A stretch of DNA of 64,000 nt from Guopingia tenuis (lineage in GTDB: Bacteria > Bacillota > Clostridia > Christensenellales > Christensenellaceae). The stretch is taken from positions 434,001 through 498,000 of the forward strand of contig NZ_JACRSS010000001.1 in the NCBI RefSeq assembly GCF_014384805.1, given 5' to 3'. The position numbers were made by a program, and so were the translations under genes. How positions within the stretch are numbered: position 1 is the first letter of the stretch; every line of letters starts with the position of its first letter. A model generated the notes under the pieces. That model made no database searches. It was given only the letters and a program-made list of their open reading frames with translations, and had not been told where the DNA came from. Positions 24,159-32,859 of this stretch are shown one piece after another.

Positions 24159-24854
24159 CTAGTTTTTCAGCATGCGGTAGCCCACACCCACATGGGTCTG
24201 GATATAGCGGGGATTGGAAGGGTCCGCCTCGATCTTTTTACGCAGCGTGGCCATAAATACGCGAAGGGACGCCACATCGTTATCCCAGGCGCTGCCCCAC
24301 ACCTCTTTTGTGATATAGGTATGCGTCAGCACCTTCCCCACATTTCTCGCCAGCAGGCAGAGCAGCTTATATTCGATGGGCGTCAGATGCAGCTCCTTAT
24401 CCTTCATATAAACACATCCCGCCGCGTAATCAATTTTCAAATCCCCATTGGTGAACACAGAATCCTGGGGGCCGCTTCTCCCCGTGTCGTTCAGCCGCCG
24501 GAAGGTCACCCGCAGCCGCGCCAGAAGCTCCTCCACGGAAAAGGGCTTGGTCAGATAATCGTCCGCCCCGGCATCCAATGCGTCGATTTTGTCCGTATCT
24601 TCGCTTCTCGCGCTGATTACAATAATCGGCACTTTAGACCAGGTCCGGATTTTCCGGATGATATCGATTCCATCCATATCCGGCAGGCCCAGATCCAGCA
24701 GGATGACCTCGGGATTATAGGAAACTGCCTCCAAAATGGCGGCCTCTCCGGTTGGCGCCGCCTGATACCGATAATTATGGGTTTCCAGCGTCGTAGTAAT
24801 CAAATTCCGGACGGCAGAGTCGTCCTCTACCACCAAAATCAGCGGTTTATTCAT
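24159..24854 (-). CDS. kdpE: Response regulator KdpE
   Basis: 231 residues. Receiver domain at the N-terminus with the acidic pair in VVEDDSAV, phospho-acceptor Asp in VILLDLGLPDMDG (about residue 52) and Lys in LTKPFSVEELLARL. An OmpR-type winged helix follows (ELHLTPIEYKLLCLLARNVG). It activates kdpFABC when potassium is limiting. Its start overlaps the kdpD stop by 8 bp. Confidence 0.95.
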   Translation of the reverse strand: MNKPLILVVEDDSAVRNLITTTLETHNYRYQAAPTGEAAILEAVSYNPEVILLDLGLPDMDGIDIIRKIRTWSKVPIIVISARSEDTDKIDALDAGADDYLTKPFSVEELLARLRVTFRRLNDTGRSGPQDSVFTNGDLKIDYAAGCVYMKDKELHLTPIEYKLLCLLARNVGKVLTHTYITKEVWGSAWDNDVASLRVFMATLRKKIEADPSNPRYIQTHVGVGYRMLKN

Positions 24855-27537
24855 GAAGCGTAACCTCCTCTATGGGTAAAGTGAAAGCAAAGACGGCGCC
24901 ATGGGGTTTGTTGTCGGATACGGTAATCTTTCCGCCGTGGGCCGCAACGATGGATTTGCAGAGCGCCAGCCCCAGCCCCAGGCTGCGGCGGCTGTCTGCC
25001 ACCTTGGTATCTCCCGTATAGAACATATCAAAAATATGCGTTTTGGCATCATCGGATATACCCCCGCCATTGTCCGCGACGGTGACCGTAGCCCAGGAGC
25101 CCGATGTTTCTGTCTCAATCGTAATATCCGAGCCCGCCGGCGTATATTTGACAGCATTATCCACCAGATTGATAATCACCTGCATAATCAGCCGCGCATC
25201 CACCTTGACAAGGACAAAGGAATCGGCAGACTTCACCTGAACATTGTGTTCGCTGCTGCGGCGGTCTATGTGCTGCATAGCTTCACCAATGATCTCATCC
25301 AGAAGCTCGGTAGTCATTCGCAGCTTCATGGTCCCATCCTCAATCCGGGTGACCGACAGCAGGTTTTCCACCAAATTGATCAGCCAGAGGGAATCGTCAT
25401 AAATATTGCCATAAAGCTCCCGGCGTTTCGCCGGCGGGATGCCCTCTTCATCCGAGAGCAAAATTCCGGCATTTCCGGAAATCGAGGTGAGCGGAGTGCG
25501 CAAATCATGGGAAATTGACCGGAGCAGATTGGCCCGGAGCTGTTCATTCTTGGCGAGAATCGCTGCCTGCTCTTTTTCAAAAGCCGTCTGCTCATTTTCC
25601 AATCCCAGGGCGCATTCGCCCAAAATCGAAAGCATAATGCTGTTTTCAAAGGAATCCAGCTCCGTCTCCCCCATGACGATTCCCGCCACGCCATAGACCC
25701 GGCTGCCTACGCGAACCGCCAGATAGAGGCATTTGGCATTGGCGAGCGTCGCCGTTGTGACCCCGGCATGCTTATTATTTTTGAGTACCCAGGACGCAAC
25801 GGCCCTCTCGTTTTCAGAAACGCACTCCTCATCAAATTCCCTCTCTCCGCAGGGATAGGTGATGGGATCCCCCAAAAGCCCATCTTCCGCGAAATAGAAA
25901 ATGACATCCCGGCGCAGGAGCTTAATGAGCTGGTTGGCCGTGATGGAGACAATCTCATATTTATCCTTTGCCTGCTGAAGCATCTGGTTGGTATCCAGAA
26001 GGACTTTAGTCCGGTATGCCATACGCGCGGCCTGCCGGGCATTCTGCTTGATCCGCACGGCCAGGCTGCTGGTGATAAACGCCGCGATAAACGTAATCAA
26101 AAATGTCGCCGGATAGCCGGAATTATAGGCATTCAGGGTGAAAATCGGCTCCGTGAAGAAGAAATTGAAAACCAGAACGCTGAGCACAGAGGACACAAGA
26201 CTGTAGATCCGCTGGCTGGTGATGACCGCCGTTATCAACACACCCAAAATATAAACCGTGATGATATTGGCCTCGCTGAATCCCAGCGCGCTGAAGGCAA
26301 AGCCAATGAGCGTCGCCGCCAGCAGAACCCCCGCGCTCTTTGCCACATCCCCTGCCTGAAATTCTGCCTTCTTTTTCCGGGCCTTTCGCTCCTCATAAGC
26401 GACTGTGGCGGAATCGGGAATGATATATACATCCAGGTTGGGGGCATAGGCGATGAGCTTTTCCGTCAATGCCTGCTTCCCCAAAAATGCTTTTTTCCTG
26501 GCGCTGCTCCGCCCCAATACGATTTTTGAGATACCCGCCACCCGGGCATATTCCGAGATCTGCAAGGCGATATCCTCCCCATAGGTCGTTTCCACCGTCG
26601 CCCCCAGCTGTTCCGCCAAATGCATATTGTTGCGCAGGCGCTTGCGGTTTTCCTCGCTCATAGTCGAAAAGGACGGGGTTTCCACGAACAGGGCCGTAAA
26701 ATTTCCGTTAAAAGCCCGAGCCATCCGGGCCGCCGTGCGAATGATCTTTGCGTTTGTTGGGGAAGACGACAGGCAGACCAGGATATGCTCATCCGTATAG
26801 TAATCGCTTTTGCTTTTGATCCGCGCATTTTCCGAAAGCTTATTGACCCGGTCGGCGCAGCGCCGCAGGGCAATCTCCCGCAGAGCCGTCAGATTCTCGA
26901 TAGTGAAGAAATTCTGCACCGCCTTTTGCGCCTGATTCTCCTGATAGACCTTTCCTTCGTTCAGACGCGCGATCAGCTCTTCCGGCTCAATATCCACCAG
27001 CTTTACCTGATAGGCATTGTCAAAAATCCGATCGGGAATGCGTTCATGCACTACTACGTTCGTGATCGACGCCACCATATCACAAAGGCTTTCGATATGC
27101 TGGACATTGACGGTCGTATATACGTCAATGCCCGCATTCAAAAGCTCTTCTACGTCCTGATATCGTTTTGCATGGCGGCATTCCTTGGCATTGGTATGCG
27201 CCAGTTCATCCACCAAAATCAACTGTGGCTTACGCCGCAGGGCCGCGTCCAAATCAAATTCCCTGAGCCGAATTCCATTATACTCGATTTCACGGCAGGG
27301 AAGCAGCTCCAACCCATTTAACAACGCCGTGGTTGCGGGGCGCATATGCGGCTCCACATATCCCGCAACTACGTCGATATTGTGCCGCTTGGCGGCATGA
27401 GCGGCTTTGAGCATGGCATATGTCTTGCCAACGCCCGCCGCATAGCCAAAGAAGATATGCAGATGCCCGCGGTTCTCCTTATTTTCTTCTTCCGTGATGG
27501 CCTTCAGCAGTCGGTCGGGGTCCATCCGCATTTCCAT
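24847..27537 (-). CDS. kdpD: Potassium-sensing histidine kinase KdpD
   Basis: 896 residues. The N-terminal KdpD domain has Walker A in GYAAGVGKTYAML (about 32) and DELAHTNAKECRHAKRY. A USP-like domain follows (HILVCLSSSPTNAKIIRTAA). Four membrane segments lie around residues 400-500, then a GAF-like region, the phospho-acceptor His in SISHDLRTPLTSISG and ATPase boxes (NLVDNAVKYTP, VADNGGGISDD, LGLGLALCKSIV). The ATG at 27537 has GGAGGAGA before it; an earlier frame start lies in a hairpin. Order is kdpF-A-B-C-D-E, all on the minus strand. Confidence 0.95.
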   Translation of the reverse strand: MEMRMDPDRLLKAITEEENKENRGHLHIFFGYAAGVGKTYAMLKAAHAAKRHNIDVVAGYVEPHMRPATTALLNGLELLPCREIEYNGIRLREFDLDAALRRKPQLILVDELAHTNAKECRHAKRYQDVEELLNAGIDVYTTVNVQHIESLCDMVASITNVVVHERIPDRIFDNAYQVKLVDIEPEELIARLNEGKVYQENQAQKAVQNFFTIENLTALREIALRRCADRVNKLSENARIKSKSDYYTDEHILVCLSSSPTNAKIIRTAARMARAFNGNFTALFVETPSFSTMSEENRKRLRNNMHLAEQLGATVETTYGEDIALQISEYARVAGISKIVLGRSSARKKAFLGKQALTEKLIAYAPNLDVYIIPDSATVAYEERKARKKKAEFQAGDVAKSAGVLLAATLIGFAFSALGFSEANIITVYILGVLITAVITSQRIYSLVSSVLSVLVFNFFFTEPIFTLNAYNSGYPATFLITFIAAFITSSLAVRIKQNARQAARMAYRTKVLLDTNQMLQQAKDKYEIVSITANQLIKLLRRDVIFYFAEDGLLGDPITYPCGEREFDEECVSENERAVASWVLKNNKHAGVTTATLANAKCLYLAVRVGSRVYGVAGIVMGETELDSFENSIMLSILGECALGLENEQTAFEKEQAAILAKNEQLRANLLRSISHDLRTPLTSISGNAGILLSDEEGIPPAKRRELYGNIYDDSLWLINLVENLLSVTRIEDGTMKLRMTTELLDEIIGEAMQHIDRRSSEHNVQVKSADSFVLVKVDARLIMQVIINLVDNAVKYTPAGSDITIETETSGSWATVTVADNGGGISDDAKTHIFDMFYTGDTKVADSRRSLGLGLALCKSIVAAHGGKITVSDNKPHGAVFAFTLPIEEVTLHE

Positions 27538-27561
27538 CCGCCTGTCTCCTCCAAATCTCGT

Positions 27562-27581
27562 CTGCATTCTTCGGAATGCAG
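27562..27581. promoter_or_regulatory. Hairpin between kdpC and kdpD
   Basis: CTGCATTC and GAATGCAG form a perfect 8-bp stem with a 4-base loop, directly upstream of the kdpD ribosome binding site in the 95-bp kdpC-kdpD gap. On the plus strand it is followed by CTTTTTAT. On the minus strand there is no T run, so for the operon it is more likely an mRNA processing or stability element than a terminator. Confidence 0.5.
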
Positions 27582-27632
27582 CTTTTTATCTTTATTATAC
27601 ACAAACTCCAGTCAAATTACGATGGTGATTTT

Positions 27633-28238
27633 TTATTTCAAAATCCCGTCCAGCATCAGGTTGACTTTCAGCACATTGACGGTTTCTTCTCCAAAGATCC
27701 CAAGGAATTTCCCTTCCGTGCATTTGTCAATGATCGACCGGACTTCTTCTTCCGATCTGCCGCTGGCATCGGCAATGCGGGCCACCTGGTATTCCGCCGC
27801 CGCAGGCGAGATATGCGGATCAAGGCCGCTGCCCGAGCAGGTCACCAGATCGACGGGGATTGCCGTCTCATCCATTTTCGGATTGGCTGCCCGGAGCTTT
27901 TCCACCCGCTCCGCCACCAGTTCTTCAAATTCCTCACTGGCGGGGCTCAGGTTTGACGGAGTGGCATACATCAGCATCTTTCCGTTTTCATCTGTGTAGG
28001 TGGAAACGTCCACATTCATGATCCGCCCCCACATATGGGCGTCATCCGTATATTGCTGCCCCAGAAGCTCGCTTCCATATTTTTTTCCATCGATTTCAAT
28101 GATGCTTCCATTGGCCTGATAGGGGAAAATCAACTGGGCTAGGCCCGTGACAACCGCCGTATAGATGAGGCCGCACACCAACGTGAAGATCAGGAAAATT
28201 ACGAGTGCTCTAGGCAAAACGTTTTTCATTGTTTTCAT
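27633..28238 (-). CDS. kdpC: Potassium-transporting ATPase subunit KdpC
   Basis: 201 residues. One N-terminal membrane span (ALVIFLIFTLVCGLIYTAVVTG) and a periplasmic-type domain containing GSELLGQQYTDDAHMWGR and the conserved SGSGLDPHISPAAAEYQVARIA. KdpC stabilises the KdpFABC complex and increases ATP affinity. The ATG at 28238 has GGAGGAACT before it; the frame is open six codons further. Confidence 0.96.
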   Translation of the reverse strand: MKTMKNVLPRALVIFLIFTLVCGLIYTAVVTGLAQLIFPYQANGSIIEIDGKKYGSELLGQQYTDDAHMWGRIMNVDVSTYTDENGKMLMYATPSNLSPASEEFEELVAERVEKLRAANPKMDETAIPVDLVTCSGSGLDPHISPAAAEYQVARIADASGRSEEEVRSIIDKCTEGKFLGIFGEETVNVLKVNLMLDGILK

Positions 28239-28261
28239 AGCAGTTCCTCCAAACATCCAGG

Positions 28262-28280
28262 AGGGGCTTTAAAAGCCCCT
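28262..28280. promoter_or_regulatory. Hairpin between kdpB and kdpC
   Basis: AGGGGCTTT (28262-28270) and AAAGCCCCT (28272-28280) are perfect 9-bp arms in the 45-bp gap. No U run follows on the operon strand, so it may adjust subunit ratios by RNA processing rather than stop transcription. Confidence 0.45.
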
Positions 28281-28283
28281 TTG

Positions 28284-30350
28284 TTATAGTCCAAATACAG
28301 CCAGCAGCATATCCAGCAGCTTGATGCACACAAACGGTGCAATAATGCCGCCCAGGCCATATACCAGCAAGTTGCGGGAAAGCAGCTTGCCCGACGATAC
28401 TTCCCTGTATTTCACGCCCCGCAGAGCCAGCGGAATCAGCGCCACAATGATCAATGCGTTGTAGATAATCGCTGACAGGATCGCGCTCTGGGGAGAGTGC
28501 AGATTCATGATGTTGAGAGCCGACAGCCCCGGATACAACCCCACAAACAGCGCCGGAATGATGGCGAAGTATTTTGCAACGTCGTTGGCAATGGAGAAGG
28601 TCGTCAGACTTCCCCGCGTCATCAGCAGCTGTTTTCCGATGCGGACAATATCGATCAGCTTGGTGGGCGAAGAATCCAGATCCACCATATTGCCCGCCTC
28701 CTTCGCGGCCTGTGTGCCGCTGTTCATTGCCACGGCCACGTCTGCCTGCGCCAGCGCGGGAGCATCGTTGGTTCCGTCGCCCGTCATGGCAACCAGATGG
28801 CCCTTCTTTTGGAAATCGCGGATCATATGCAGCTTGCCCTCCGGCGTCGCTTCGGCGAGGAAATCGTCCACGCCGGCTTCCGCCGCAATGGCCGCCGCCG
28901 TCAGCGGGTTGTCGCCCGTGATCATGATGGTCTTGATACCCATTTTCCGCAAGTCGGCAAATTTTTCCTTAACGCCCTGCTTGATGATATCCTCCAGATG
29001 GATTACGCCGAGGATCTTGTGGTTTTTCGCAACAACCAGCGGGGTTCCGCCCTGGTTGGAAATTTCCTTCACGATGCGGTCGCACTCTTCCGAATATGTG
29101 CCGCCTGCCGACGTCACATATTCCTGCATGGCTTCGGCAGCGCCTTTGCGGATCTCGTTGCCGTCAAAATCCACGCCGCTCATGCGGGTTTTCGCTGTGA
29201 ACGGAATAAACGTCATATTCTTATCCGAGAGGCTTCTGCCGCGGATCCCAAACTTTTCCTTAGCCAGAACCACGACGCTGCGCCCTTCCGGAGTTTCGTC
29301 TGCCAAAGAGGAAAGCTGGGCCGCATCCGCCAGCTCCTCTGCACTGACGCCGTCTACCGGGATGAAACTATCTGCCTGCCGGTTTCCCAGGGTAATCGTC
29401 CCGGTTTTATCCAGCATCAGAATATCTACATCGCCGGCCGCCTCAATCGCCCGGCCGCTCATCGCCAGAACATTTGCCTGGTTTAGGCGGCTCATACCCG
29501 CGATGCCAATGGCGGAAAGCAGGGCACCAATGGTCGTCGGCGCCAGGCAGACCAGCAGCGCCACCAGTGTGGTGATCGAAGTGGGATTGGCAATCCCCGC
29601 CTGATCTGCCGAGAAGATCGAATAGGTATACAGCGACATCGTCACGAGAATGAAGATGATGGACAGGGCTACCAGAAAAATCTGCAGCGCGATCTCGTTG
29701 GGCGTTTTCTTCCGCGCAGCGCCCTCAACCATGGCAATCATCTTATCCAGGAAGCTCTCGCCGGCTTCGCTGGTAATCTGCACAACAATCCAGTCTGACA
29801 GTACCGTAGTACCGCCGGTGACGGCGCTGCGGTCTCCGCCCGCTTCCCGGATGACCGGAGCGGATTCACCCGTGATGGCGCTTTCATCCACAGAAGCGGC
29901 ACCTTCAATAACTTCACCGTCTCCCGGGATCTGCTCTCCTGCCCGGACAAGCACCAGATCACCCTTTTTCAGGTTTGCCGAGGATACAACCGTAATTTGC
30001 TCTTTGGCGTCGGCAGAGGGAATCCGATTCGCCTCCACATCCTTTTTCGCCGCCCGCAGAGAATCCGCCTGCGCCTTGCCGCGGCCCTCTGCAATCGCTT
30101 CTGCGAAATTTGCAAAGAGCACGGTAAACCAGAGGATAACCGCAATGGCCAGGATATATCCCGGCGCCGCATCCTTTAGGCCGAACAGGGAGAGAATCCA
30201 CAGGCCAGTGGTCAGAATGGCCGAGATATATACCAGGAGCATTACAGGGTTCTTCACCTGTATTCTCGGATTCAGCTTTGTAAATGAGTCTTTTATGGCT
30301 CTACCGACCATCTTCTTGTCGGTAAAAGCACTTTTCGTCTTGGCTTTCAT
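28284..30350 (-). CDS. kdpB: Potassium-transporting ATPase subunit KdpB
   Basis: 688 residues, a P-type ATPase. Actuator motif SAITGESAPVIRE, phosphorylation site LDKTGTITLGN (Asp near residue 315), nucleotide-binding region, and hinge MTGDGTNDAPALAQADV are intact. It drives potassium uptake through KdpA. Two ATG codons stand close; the second (30350) is at the right distance from AAGGAGG. Confidence 0.97.
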   Translation of the reverse strand: MKAKTKSAFTDKKMVGRAIKDSFTKLNPRIQVKNPVMLLVYISAILTTGLWILSLFGLKDAAPGYILAIAVILWFTVLFANFAEAIAEGRGKAQADSLRAAKKDVEANRIPSADAKEQITVVSSANLKKGDLVLVRAGEQIPGDGEVIEGAASVDESAITGESAPVIREAGGDRSAVTGGTTVLSDWIVVQITSEAGESFLDKMIAMVEGAARKKTPNEIALQIFLVALSIIFILVTMSLYTYSIFSADQAGIANPTSITTLVALLVCLAPTTIGALLSAIGIAGMSRLNQANVLAMSGRAIEAAGDVDILMLDKTGTITLGNRQADSFIPVDGVSAEELADAAQLSSLADETPEGRSVVVLAKEKFGIRGRSLSDKNMTFIPFTAKTRMSGVDFDGNEIRKGAAEAMQEYVTSAGGTYSEECDRIVKEISNQGGTPLVVAKNHKILGVIHLEDIIKQGVKEKFADLRKMGIKTIMITGDNPLTAAAIAAEAGVDDFLAEATPEGKLHMIRDFQKKGHLVAMTGDGTNDAPALAQADVAVAMNSGTQAAKEAGNMVDLDSSPTKLIDIVRIGKQLLMTRGSLTTFSIANDVAKYFAIIPALFVGLYPGLSALNIMNLHSPQSAILSAIIYNALIIVALIPLALRGVKYREVSSGKLLSRNLLVYGLGGIIAPFVCIKLLDMLLAVFGL

Positions 30351-30367
30351 AACCATGCCTCCTTATC

Positions 30368-32182
30368 TTAGACTGCCATGCCGAAGAATTCCGCAAGCGG
30401 CCCCAACGCCAGTGCCGGGAAGAAGCTCAGTGCTCCAACCAGCAAAACGATGAAGATCAACAGGAACACGAACATTCCATTGGTAGTGGAAAGAGTTCCA
30501 GCCGTCGTTGCGATTCTCTTCTTCCTTGCAAGGCTCCCTGCGATGGCAAGGGTTCCAATGATAGGAATAAACCGGACGAACAGCATCACAAGCCCCAGCG
30601 ACACATTCAGAAATACTGTATTGGCATTGAATCCGGCAAAGGCCGAACCATTGTTTCCTGCGCAGGACGAGAATGCATAGAGCATTTCCGAGAATCCATG
30701 AGCGCCTCCATTGTTCAGGCTTTCCGTAATTGTCGGCCAGACCGCCGCAATCCCGCTGCCCACAAGAATAGCAATCGGAGTTGCCAGGCAGACCAGCACC
30801 GACCATTTCATTTCATAGGGCTCGATCTTTTTGCCCAGGAATTCCGGCGTCCGGCCCACCATGAGCCCGGCGATAAACACCGTTAGTATCGCGAATGCCA
30901 GCATGCCATATAATCCGCATCCGACGCCGCCGAAGATGACTTCGCCCAGCTGCATGAGCAGCATCGTTATCATGCCGCCAATCGGCGTATAGCTGTCGTG
31001 CATCGAGTTGACCGAACCGTTGGAAGCCGCTGTAGTGTACGCCGCCCAGGTAGAGGATGTCGCGATGCCAAACCGCGTCTCCTTTCCTTCCATATTGCCG
31101 CCGGCCTGGTCGACCTGCGTAATGTTGACGGCGCCGTCCTGCGCCAGCTGCGGTGTCGCCGCCTGCTCGTTGACGGCAATAATGCCAAGGGCCAATACCA
31201 GGCATAGGAACATGGCGATGAAGATAGCCCTTCCCTGCTTCTTGTTCTTAATTGCTTTCCCAAAGGTGAAGCACAACGCCACCGGGATCAGCAGAATGGA
31301 CAGCATCTCCACCATATTCGTAAAGGCATTGGGGTTTTCCAGCGGATGCGCCGAGTTCACGCCCATATAGCCGCCGCCGTTGGTGCCCGACTGTTTGATA
31401 GCAACCTGGCTGGCCGCCGGTCCCATGGGAACGAACTGTTCCGTCACGATTTCTGCGTCTGCAACTACCTGTCCGTCGAGTGTAACCGTATTGTTTTCCA
31501 GGTCGATTTGCGCTCCTTCCAGGATCTCTCCCTCTGCGCTCACGGCAATGGGTTCCACAAGGGATACCGTCTGCGCCGGGCTCAGATTCTGGATCACGCC
31601 GCCGCCCACCAGCATCAGAGAGATGACCAGGTTCAGCGGAAGCAGCACATGCACAATGCTTCTTGTCAAATCCACCCAGAAACTTCCCAACCCATCGGTT
31701 TTAACTTTCGTAAACCCGCGGATCAGGGCGAACAACACGGCGATGCCGGTTCCGGCGGAAACAAAGTTCTGCACGGTCAGACCCAATGCCTGGGAAAGAT
31801 AGCTCAGCGTGGATTCGCCGGTATACGCCTGCCAGTTTGTATTCGTCACAAAGCTGGCCGTCGTATTAAAGGATAAATGCCAGGAAACTCCCGGCAGGTT
31901 CTGCGGGTTGCCGGGCAGCACACCCTGCAACAGCTGCAGCAAAAACAGAAAGATAAAGCCAAACAGTGAAAAAAATACGACGCACAGCGCATATTTTTTC
32001 CAGTTCATCTGTTCGTCCTTGTTGATCCGCATGATCTTGTAAACCGCGTTTTCACAAGGGGTCAATATTTTGGAAAGAAATGTTTTCTCTCCGCACATAG
32101 CCTTTTTGATATAGGCCCCCAGCGGGATTGCCAAGATGACCAGGATCGCAAGATACAAAACATATTGTAGAACCGCGCTCAC
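30368..32182 (-). CDS. kdpA: Potassium-transporting ATPase subunit KdpA
   Basis: 604 residues, the channel-like subunit with about ten membrane spans. Selectivity-filter repeats are recognisable in FVTNTNWQAYTGES, GTNGGGYMGVNSAHPLENPN, GIATSSTWAAYTTA and SSCAGNNGSAFAG. A hydrophilic insert of about 50 residues near 230-280 (rich in Glu and Val) is longer than in E. coli KdpA. The start is GTG at 32182, overlapping the kdpF stop by 3 bp. Confidence 0.96.
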   Translation of the reverse strand: MSAVLQYVLYLAILVILAIPLGAYIKKAMCGEKTFLSKILTPCENAVYKIMRINKDEQMNWKKYALCVVFFSLFGFIFLFLLQLLQGVLPGNPQNLPGVSWHLSFNTTASFVTNTNWQAYTGESTLSYLSQALGLTVQNFVSAGTGIAVLFALIRGFTKVKTDGLGSFWVDLTRSIVHVLLPLNLVISLMLVGGGVIQNLSPAQTVSLVEPIAVSAEGEILEGAQIDLENNTVTLDGQVVADAEIVTEQFVPMGPAASQVAIKQSGTNGGGYMGVNSAHPLENPNAFTNMVEMLSILLIPVALCFTFGKAIKNKKQGRAIFIAMFLCLVLALGIIAVNEQAATPQLAQDGAVNITQVDQAGGNMEGKETRFGIATSSTWAAYTTAASNGSVNSMHDSYTPIGGMITMLLMQLGEVIFGGVGCGLYGMLAFAILTVFIAGLMVGRTPEFLGKKIEPYEMKWSVLVCLATPIAILVGSGIAAVWPTITESLNNGGAHGFSEMLYAFSSCAGNNGSAFAGFNANTVFLNVSLGLVMLFVRFIPIIGTLAIAGSLARKKRIATTAGTLSTTNGMFVFLLIFIVLLVGALSFFPALALGPLAEFFGMAV

Positions 32183-32271
32183 TTCTGCTCATCCCCTTTC
32201 ATTAAAATGTAAACATAGTAGAGCAGCAGTGCCGCGGCAACAATGCCGATGATGGCAACAACGATCTGCAT
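32179..32271 (-). CDS. kdpF: Potassium-transporting ATPase small subunit KdpF
   Basis: A 30-residue peptide, one hydrophobic helix (MQIVVAIIGIVAAALLLYYV) followed by a short polar tail (KGDEQK). Its ATG has AGGAGGAGG upstream, and its stop overlaps the kdpA GTG. Size, position and composition match KdpF, which stabilises the KdpABC complex in the membrane. Confidence 0.85.
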   Translation of the reverse strand: MQIVVAIIGIVAAALLLYYVYILMKGDEQK

Positions 32272-32366
32272 AAAGTCCTCCTCCTTTCGCTCTGCCATAC
32301 AGTGTAATATATCGGATTCAAAAGTGGCGTTAACAAAACGCACCGCGGTATTAAGATTATATAAAG

Positions 32367-32384
32367 AAACGCGCCCCCGCGTTT
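32367..32384. terminator. Hairpin upstream of kdpF
   Basis: AAACGCG (32367-32373) and CGCGTTT (32378-32384) pair around four C/G. The minus strand continues CTTTATATAAT, so it can end the transcript of the 74-residue membrane protein gene; a TATAAT follows immediately. No known riboswitch was recognised in 32272-32459. Confidence 0.5.
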
Positions 32385-32459
32385 TTTCATGTTCACTTTA
32401 AAAGGCAAGATTCACATGAAAAATTGGGGACGCGTAATTTTTCCCGTTTCAGAATTTCT

Positions 32460-32684
32460 TTATACCCACCCTAGCAACAGCGCCATAGGCAGTGTGATAA
32501 CCGCCAGGCAGATGAAAAGTGCCGCCAGTATCAACACCGGGATTCCCACAAAGGCAAATACATATTTCGCCAAGGCATGCCGGCTGGCGAACCTTTCGAT
32601 CTTTTCTTTAATGGTACCTTTATGTGAGGCTGCTGCATTATTTCGTGCCACTCTAAACTGAAACAGCTCAAGGATATATGCCAT
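32460..32684 (-). CDS. Small membrane protein of unknown function
   Basis: 74 residues: an amphipathic N-terminal half (LFQFRVARNNAAASHKGTIK) and a C-terminal half with two hydrophobic stretches (YVFAFVGIPVLILAALFICL, then AVITLPMALLLGWV). AGGAGGAAGGAG precedes the ATG, so it is probably translated. I do not recognise the family. It lies about 190 bp upstream of kdpF on the same strand, but a hairpin stands between them. Confidence 0.6.
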   Translation of the reverse strand: MAYILELFQFRVARNNAAASHKGTIKEKIERFASRHALAKYVFAFVGIPVLILAALFICLAVITLPMALLLGWV

Positions 32685-32796
32685 AGCTCCTTCCTCCTTA
32701 CGTTTATTATTGTATCCTCAGGCTCACTAAAACGGTGACAACAAAAAGAGGTTTTCAATTAAGAAAGCATTAAAAATGATGCGTATATTATCCTAT

Positions 32797-32826
32797 AAAA
32801 AAAGAACCCTACCGGGTTCTTTTTTT
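32797..32826. terminator. Bidirectional terminator after the DUF5050 gene
   Basis: AAAAAAAGAACCC and GGGTTCTTTTTTT form a long stem around TACC, with T runs on both strands. It lies 34 bp after the DUF5050 stop. Confidence 0.85.
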
Positions 32827-32859
32827 ATGATATTTCCACCTACATCCAGGTATTCTTTC

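Noticed and set aside
2651..27537. The KdpD fragment as a duplication of the complete kdpD
   Set aside because: The two share motifs only; the intervening residues differ widely, so they are separate family members.
32272..32459. Possible c-di-AMP or potassium riboswitch before kdpF
   Set aside because: The gap is too short and contains only one simple GC hairpin; none of the expected conserved blocks is visible.
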